The notes under the pieces: generated by a model
The model's database searches: none
Seen by the model: the letters and a program-made list of their open reading frames with translations, nothing else
Told to the model about the DNA's origin: nothing
Program-made: the position numbers and the translations under genes
In this document: positions 60,102-64,000 of the stretch, piece after piece
Layout of the letters: the number at the start of each line of letters is the position of its first letter
Numbering within the stretch: the stretch's first letter is position 1
DNA from: Diospyros lotus
Taxonomy: Eukaryota; Streptophyta; Magnoliopsida; Ericales; Ebenaceae
DNA: 64,000 nt
Direction of reading: 5' to 3'
Assembly: GCF_014633365.1 (NCBI RefSeq)
Contig: NC_068344.1
Span: forward strand, 4,291,327-4,355,326

Positions 60102-61556
60102 ATGGCGGATATCAAAGTCATCTCCACCGATACCGTCCCAGCGGCAGCCGCCAGTGGCGCATCGCCACACCGGATAGAGCTAACTCCATGGGATCTCCAG
60201 CTTCTTCTGGTCGGCCCCATCCAGAAGGGCCTTCTCTTTCTCAAACCCACTCCACCTCCACAACCACAAGACCAACACTTTTCTGTTGTTGTTCAGCATC
60301 TCAAGCTCTCTCTCTCTCGCACCCTCGATTTCTTCCCTCCCCTCGCCGGCCGCCTCGGCGTCTCCCACAACGCCGACGGCACCTCCTCCTTCTTCGTCCA
60401 CTGCAACAACGCCGGCGCCGACTTCGTTCACGCCGTGGCCGAGAACGTGACCGTCGCCGATATTCTTGAGCCGGTGTTCGTGCCTCGGATTGTCCCCTCT
60501 TTCTTCCCTCTCAATGGAGTCTATAATTTCCACGGAGTTTCCATTCCCCTCATGGCAGTTCAAGTAACCGAGCTGCTCGACGGCTTCTTCATCGGTAAGA
60601 TCGCTCGCTCGCTCTTATATCACCTCTGAGCTGATAAAAACGTAAAAAATACTAATTTAATAAAATATTTCAATTTAAATAATTAAATTCAGATTAATTA
60701 ATTTAGATTATCATCAACAGGATGCACGATGAATCACTCAATCGGCGACGGCTCGTCGTTCTGGAATTTCTTCAATTCTTGGTCGGAAATATCGCGTGGT
60801 TCTCTCTCCATATCGCGGCCTCCAGTCCTCGACCGGTGGTTTCCCGGCGATACCAAACCTCCCATTTCCATCCCTTTCTGCTCCGATCAAATTCAAGACA
60901 AGTTCATTCTACCGCCGATGGAAGAGCGGGTTTTCCACTTCCCCAAAGAGAAAATCGCCGAGCTCAAAGCCAAAGCCAACGCTGAGATGGAATCAACCAC
61001 CATTTCCTCTCTCCAGGCTCTGCTGGCTCACCTATGGCGATCCGTGGCCCGCTGCCTGCAACTCAACTCGGCCCAAGAACTGAGATACATGTTACCGATC
61101 GGCGCCCGGTCGAGACTGCAACCGGCGCTGCCGGAAACTTACTTCGGGAACAGCCTTGTTATGGAGATCTTGACGGCCACCGCGGGGGAGCTCCGGCGAG
61201 AGGGACTCGGCAGGGCGGCGTGGCGACTGAACAGAGCGATCTGCTCGAAGACAAGTGAAGAAGTGGTGGAACTGTTCAAGAGCTGGGTGGAGAATCCGAA
61301 GATGCCAACGCTTGATGGATTGACGGGTAATTGTTTGATCACGAGTAGTTCGCCGAGGTTCAATGTGTATGGGAATGACTTTGGATGGGGAAAACCGGTG
61401 GCGGTGCGAAGTGGAGCGGGGAACAAGAGAGACGGGAAGTTGACGATATTTCCGGGGGCGGCGGAGGGGAGCATTGACATTGAAGTTTGCTTGTCTTCGG
61501 AGAAAATGGCGACTTTGGGTGACGACGAAGAGTTCATGGCGGCCGTAAAAGTCTGA
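60102..61556 (+). CDS. BAHD-family acyltransferase, two exons
   Basis: BAHD enzymes move an acyl group from acyl-CoA to alcohols or amines of specialised metabolites, cuticle monomers or hormones in the cytosol. Exons 60102-60594 and 60721-61556 join through GT/AG sites in phase to 442 residues, the usual length. The catalytic HXXXD motif is HSIGD at residues 170-174, beginning just after the exon junction (GCTMNHSIGDGSSFW). The structural DFGWG motif is at 384-388. The N-terminal HRIELTPWDLQLL and the LAGRLG segment fit the family. Sequence style (VQVTELLDGFF..CTMNHSIGDG.SFW.FFNSWSEI) points to the clade of uncharacterised acetyltransferases such as Arabidopsis At3g50280, from memory. I chose the ATG at 60102 because MADIKVIS matches typical starts; an in-frame ATG at 60045 would add 19 residues. 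Substrate unknown. Intact. Confidence 0.92.
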
Positions 61557-61874
61557 CCTTTTCCAAGTCTGGCAGCCAGATGATTTGATTGTTTAAAATA
61601 ACATCATTACCTTGCAATATTTGAAATAACATTTTATATTATAACATGATAATATTATTTTAATTATATTAAATTTTTTTATGATTCTTAAATTGTAACT
61701 AATTTTTTAAATAATTTTAGTACTACATTAAAGTTATTTTTTTTTTCAAATTTTACCTATAAATTAACAAATAAATTATACCTATTAATTATGTTCTAAT
61801 GAATTTTTATTTAATTTTTTTTATTTTTTACACATTCTTCCATAATACACCCCTTTAATTATTATATAAACAAA
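61557..61874. other. BAHD 3' flank
   Basis: AT-rich non-coding sequence, probably 3' UTR plus spacer. No clear terminator signal. Confidence 0.35.
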
Positions 61875-62706
61875 TGTCAAGCCCAATAAAATATTATTAT
61901 GGGTATTTCTCGCTTCACTCTATATGGGTCGGATTTAACATGATAATTTGGCCCGAACGTCCGAAGCCCAATAGATTGAACTGAGCTCGTTAAAGCGAGC
62001 TCGGATAGTGCTGAAGCTCAGGGTTAAACATCAAGGGCAAGCGAGCTCTCGGTAGCATCTCGAACTCTTTGGCATATTCAAACGGCCCCTAGCTACATTA
62101 TGGGTGAGTTCCCAACGACCTTCATAGCTCGTCGACGTAGCTCGTAAGCTTGCATCATAGAAGATGCGCGTGTTGCGGCATACCGACAGGCCAAGGGCCG
62201 CCCTGACTGGGCTCCTTGGGCCCATTCTCTGGGCCCATCTCACCAGTCCATACCAGTCTCATCCTGACATTTTGGCAACAACATCATTACAGCCGCAACT
62301 GGACTTCTAAACATCCCCTCAGATCTCATTCTCATTAATGACAAATCACATCCAGATTAATGGAAGATCACATCCGCATTAATAGGAAATCTCATCCTCA
62401 TTAATGAGGGTCTCGTCGACACCTCCCCGCGGCAAGGACACCCCCGTCGGCTATTCCATCCCATCACCTCTACACGTACGGAGCATGCAAGAAAGCTTTT
62501 TGCTGATATATATATCAACCAGCCCTCTTAAGGGCCACGGTATGTACTCTTGACGACTAACCTAAAAACATCCAAAATTTTCGCTTGCTCGCTCACTAAC
62601 TTGAGCTTCGGAGTACCTTGCAGGGACGGGCAATCGGCTTGACGAATCAGATCGGATACCTCATTACCCATCTCTCGGATCTACCATACAAGTGCGGGTT
62701 AACAAA
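61875..62706 (+). repeat. Probable solo LTR of a gypsy-type element
   Basis: Begins tgtcaagccc and ends near gggttaaca, imperfect inverted ends. aacaaat occurs at both edges (61869-61875 and 62701-62707). Near the 3' part it has 'aacttgagcttcggagtacc' followed by 'ttgcag', a motif frequent in the U5 region of plant gypsy LTRs. GC content is higher than in the flanks. No coding domain adjoins it, so a solo LTR is the simplest reading. Confidence 0.45.
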
Positions 62707-64000
62707 TCTCTGTCAACCAATCCTGAACGTCGACAAGTATTTTGTGAAGATATCTTTTATATATATACTTAAAAAATAAGAATTAAATAAGTTAATAAGA
62801 ATGGAATTGGTAATCTCTAAATAATAATTGATTTTTCATTTATGAAAATGAGGCTTAACCATTGACAATGTTGATAAACTTGTGAACCAATCACACAATC
62901 ACATGGTCAAGACTAAGAAAAGTATCAAGATCGAATACGAAACAGAAAATAAAGAATATTCACAACATCACAACATGCACACACACAGAGAGTACACCGC
63001 GTATATGTGTTCGGATCAAAAGATCTTACTCACGGTGGGAGCTTCCCCCTCTAGTCAATCCACTATAGATTTTAGTGATTAATTACAATAGCAAGATTAC
63101 AACTGAACCCACAAGAATCGAACACTTACAGTATTTGTAAACAGAAGCAAAAACACAAGAGTACAAGATCGTTCCAAGAACGAACTAAAGCAACAATACA
63201 GTTGTAAGAACCTATATTTTCATGAGATTGTCACATAATTTAAGCAAGTTTAAAATACCAGAAAATTAACTTGATAGTAGTTATAAGTACCGAATCGACT
63301 GTAGGGAATGCCTCGGAGTGAAATTTTCTAAGAAAAATAATATGGTCTCGATGAGCGTTCCGAGATATGATTTATGATATTAAAAAAAATCAGATCGGAA
63401 ACGATTTTTGGGTACAATTAAAATACAACTGCCATTTAGGCTGTAAAACTGAATTGTCATAGGGGACTTCTGGGAAGTCAACAGAAGCTTGAAGGGGCTC
63501 TGTTTTTTCGTAATGAGCAACCCTTCAATGATTTCGGGATGAAATGATAGCCCGATGAGGACATTGGGGCGGAATCGTCTATATTGAGTAAAATTTAAGT
63601 TATTAATTTTGAATTTTAGGTATCGTAATGTCAATTAATTTGATGTTTAAGGATATGATTGTGATTAGAGAATGGTTCACATTAAATATGTAATTTTATT
63701 ATATAATATGTAATTATATATAGGTTGCGTGTGATAGTCGCCCAACTTTGCAACCTTTAGGCAATGCGCGCAAATCCCATGCCCTGCAACCCATACCCTC
63801 CGTAAACTCCATGACCTGCAATCGTTATGGCAAATAGAGTGTCTTAGACGCAATGAGGGATGGCCAAGCAATGAGTAGAGGCAGATGATCCCCTATAAAT
63901 AAAGGGAGAAGAGAAGAGAGGAAACCAAGAAATGAAAATAGAAGTCGCAGCTGAGAGAAAGAGAGAGCGAGGGTCACGAGATGCGAGAGAAAGAGAGGGT
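62707..64000. other. Repeat-derived sequence to the window end
   Basis: Includes 'gggaatgcctcggagtgaa' near 63305 and a GA-rich leader after a TATA-like cctataaataaag near 63893, both reminiscent of plant LTR retrotransposon sequence that probably continues past the window. No gene supported. Confidence 0.35.

Overview
This window is nuclear DNA of a flowering plant, almost certainly a eudicot. It is AT-rich, has spliced genes with GT/AG introns, and is full of plant transposons. Four genes are well supported: a CHUP1 orthologue (+, nine coding exons, 6034-11614), a CLE signalling-peptide precursor (-, 22247-22555), a CYC/TB1-type TCP transcription factor (+, 53672-55051) and a two-exon BAHD acyltransferase (+, 60102-61556). 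A short exon-like segment at 2032-2128 may be the last exon of a gene that starts left of the window. A 98-residue membrane-type ORF at 5381-5677 is only a candidate. I cannot name the species.

Layout. 1-3.5 kb: the end of a MITE-like element, an element built of inverted subterminal repeats, and two exon-like fragments. 5.4-11.6 kb: the candidate small membrane ORF and CHUP1. 11.6-22.2 kb: gene-poor DNA with two PIF/Harbinger-type MITEs (TAA and TTA target duplications) and a tRNA-derived SINE head. 22.2-22.9 kb: the CLE gene with GA/CT tracts in its leader and upstream. 25.1-28.4 kb: a SINE, a complete small Cassandra-like TRIM element with a perfect 5-bp target duplication, and a tandem array of about 375-bp units. 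28.8-39.6 kb: a Ty3/gypsy element whose integrase-chromodomain-LTR end lies in inverted orientation and whose RNase H region is split by a nearly intact Ty1/copia element. 40.8-46.9 kb: a hAT-like element, a decayed copia element carrying two copies of one TRIM family, and a second TRIM family forming a small array. 47-53 kb: duplicated non-coding DNA and one exon-like relic. 53.4-61.6 kb: the TCP and BAHD genes. 61.9 kb to the end: solo-LTR-like and other repeat sequence.

The four genes act in unrelated processes: chloroplast positioning on actin, peptide signalling, growth and branching control, and acyl transfer. No operon-like or pathway cluster is present. The most informative content is the layered transposon history. 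It can be read from target-site duplications, primer-binding sites and polypurine tracts. I found no clearly new molecular system. The most unusual items are the rearranged gypsy/copia nest, the Cassandra-like element, the TRIM arrays, the Thr-containing CLE peptide and a repeated acidic/aromatic motif in the TCP protein.
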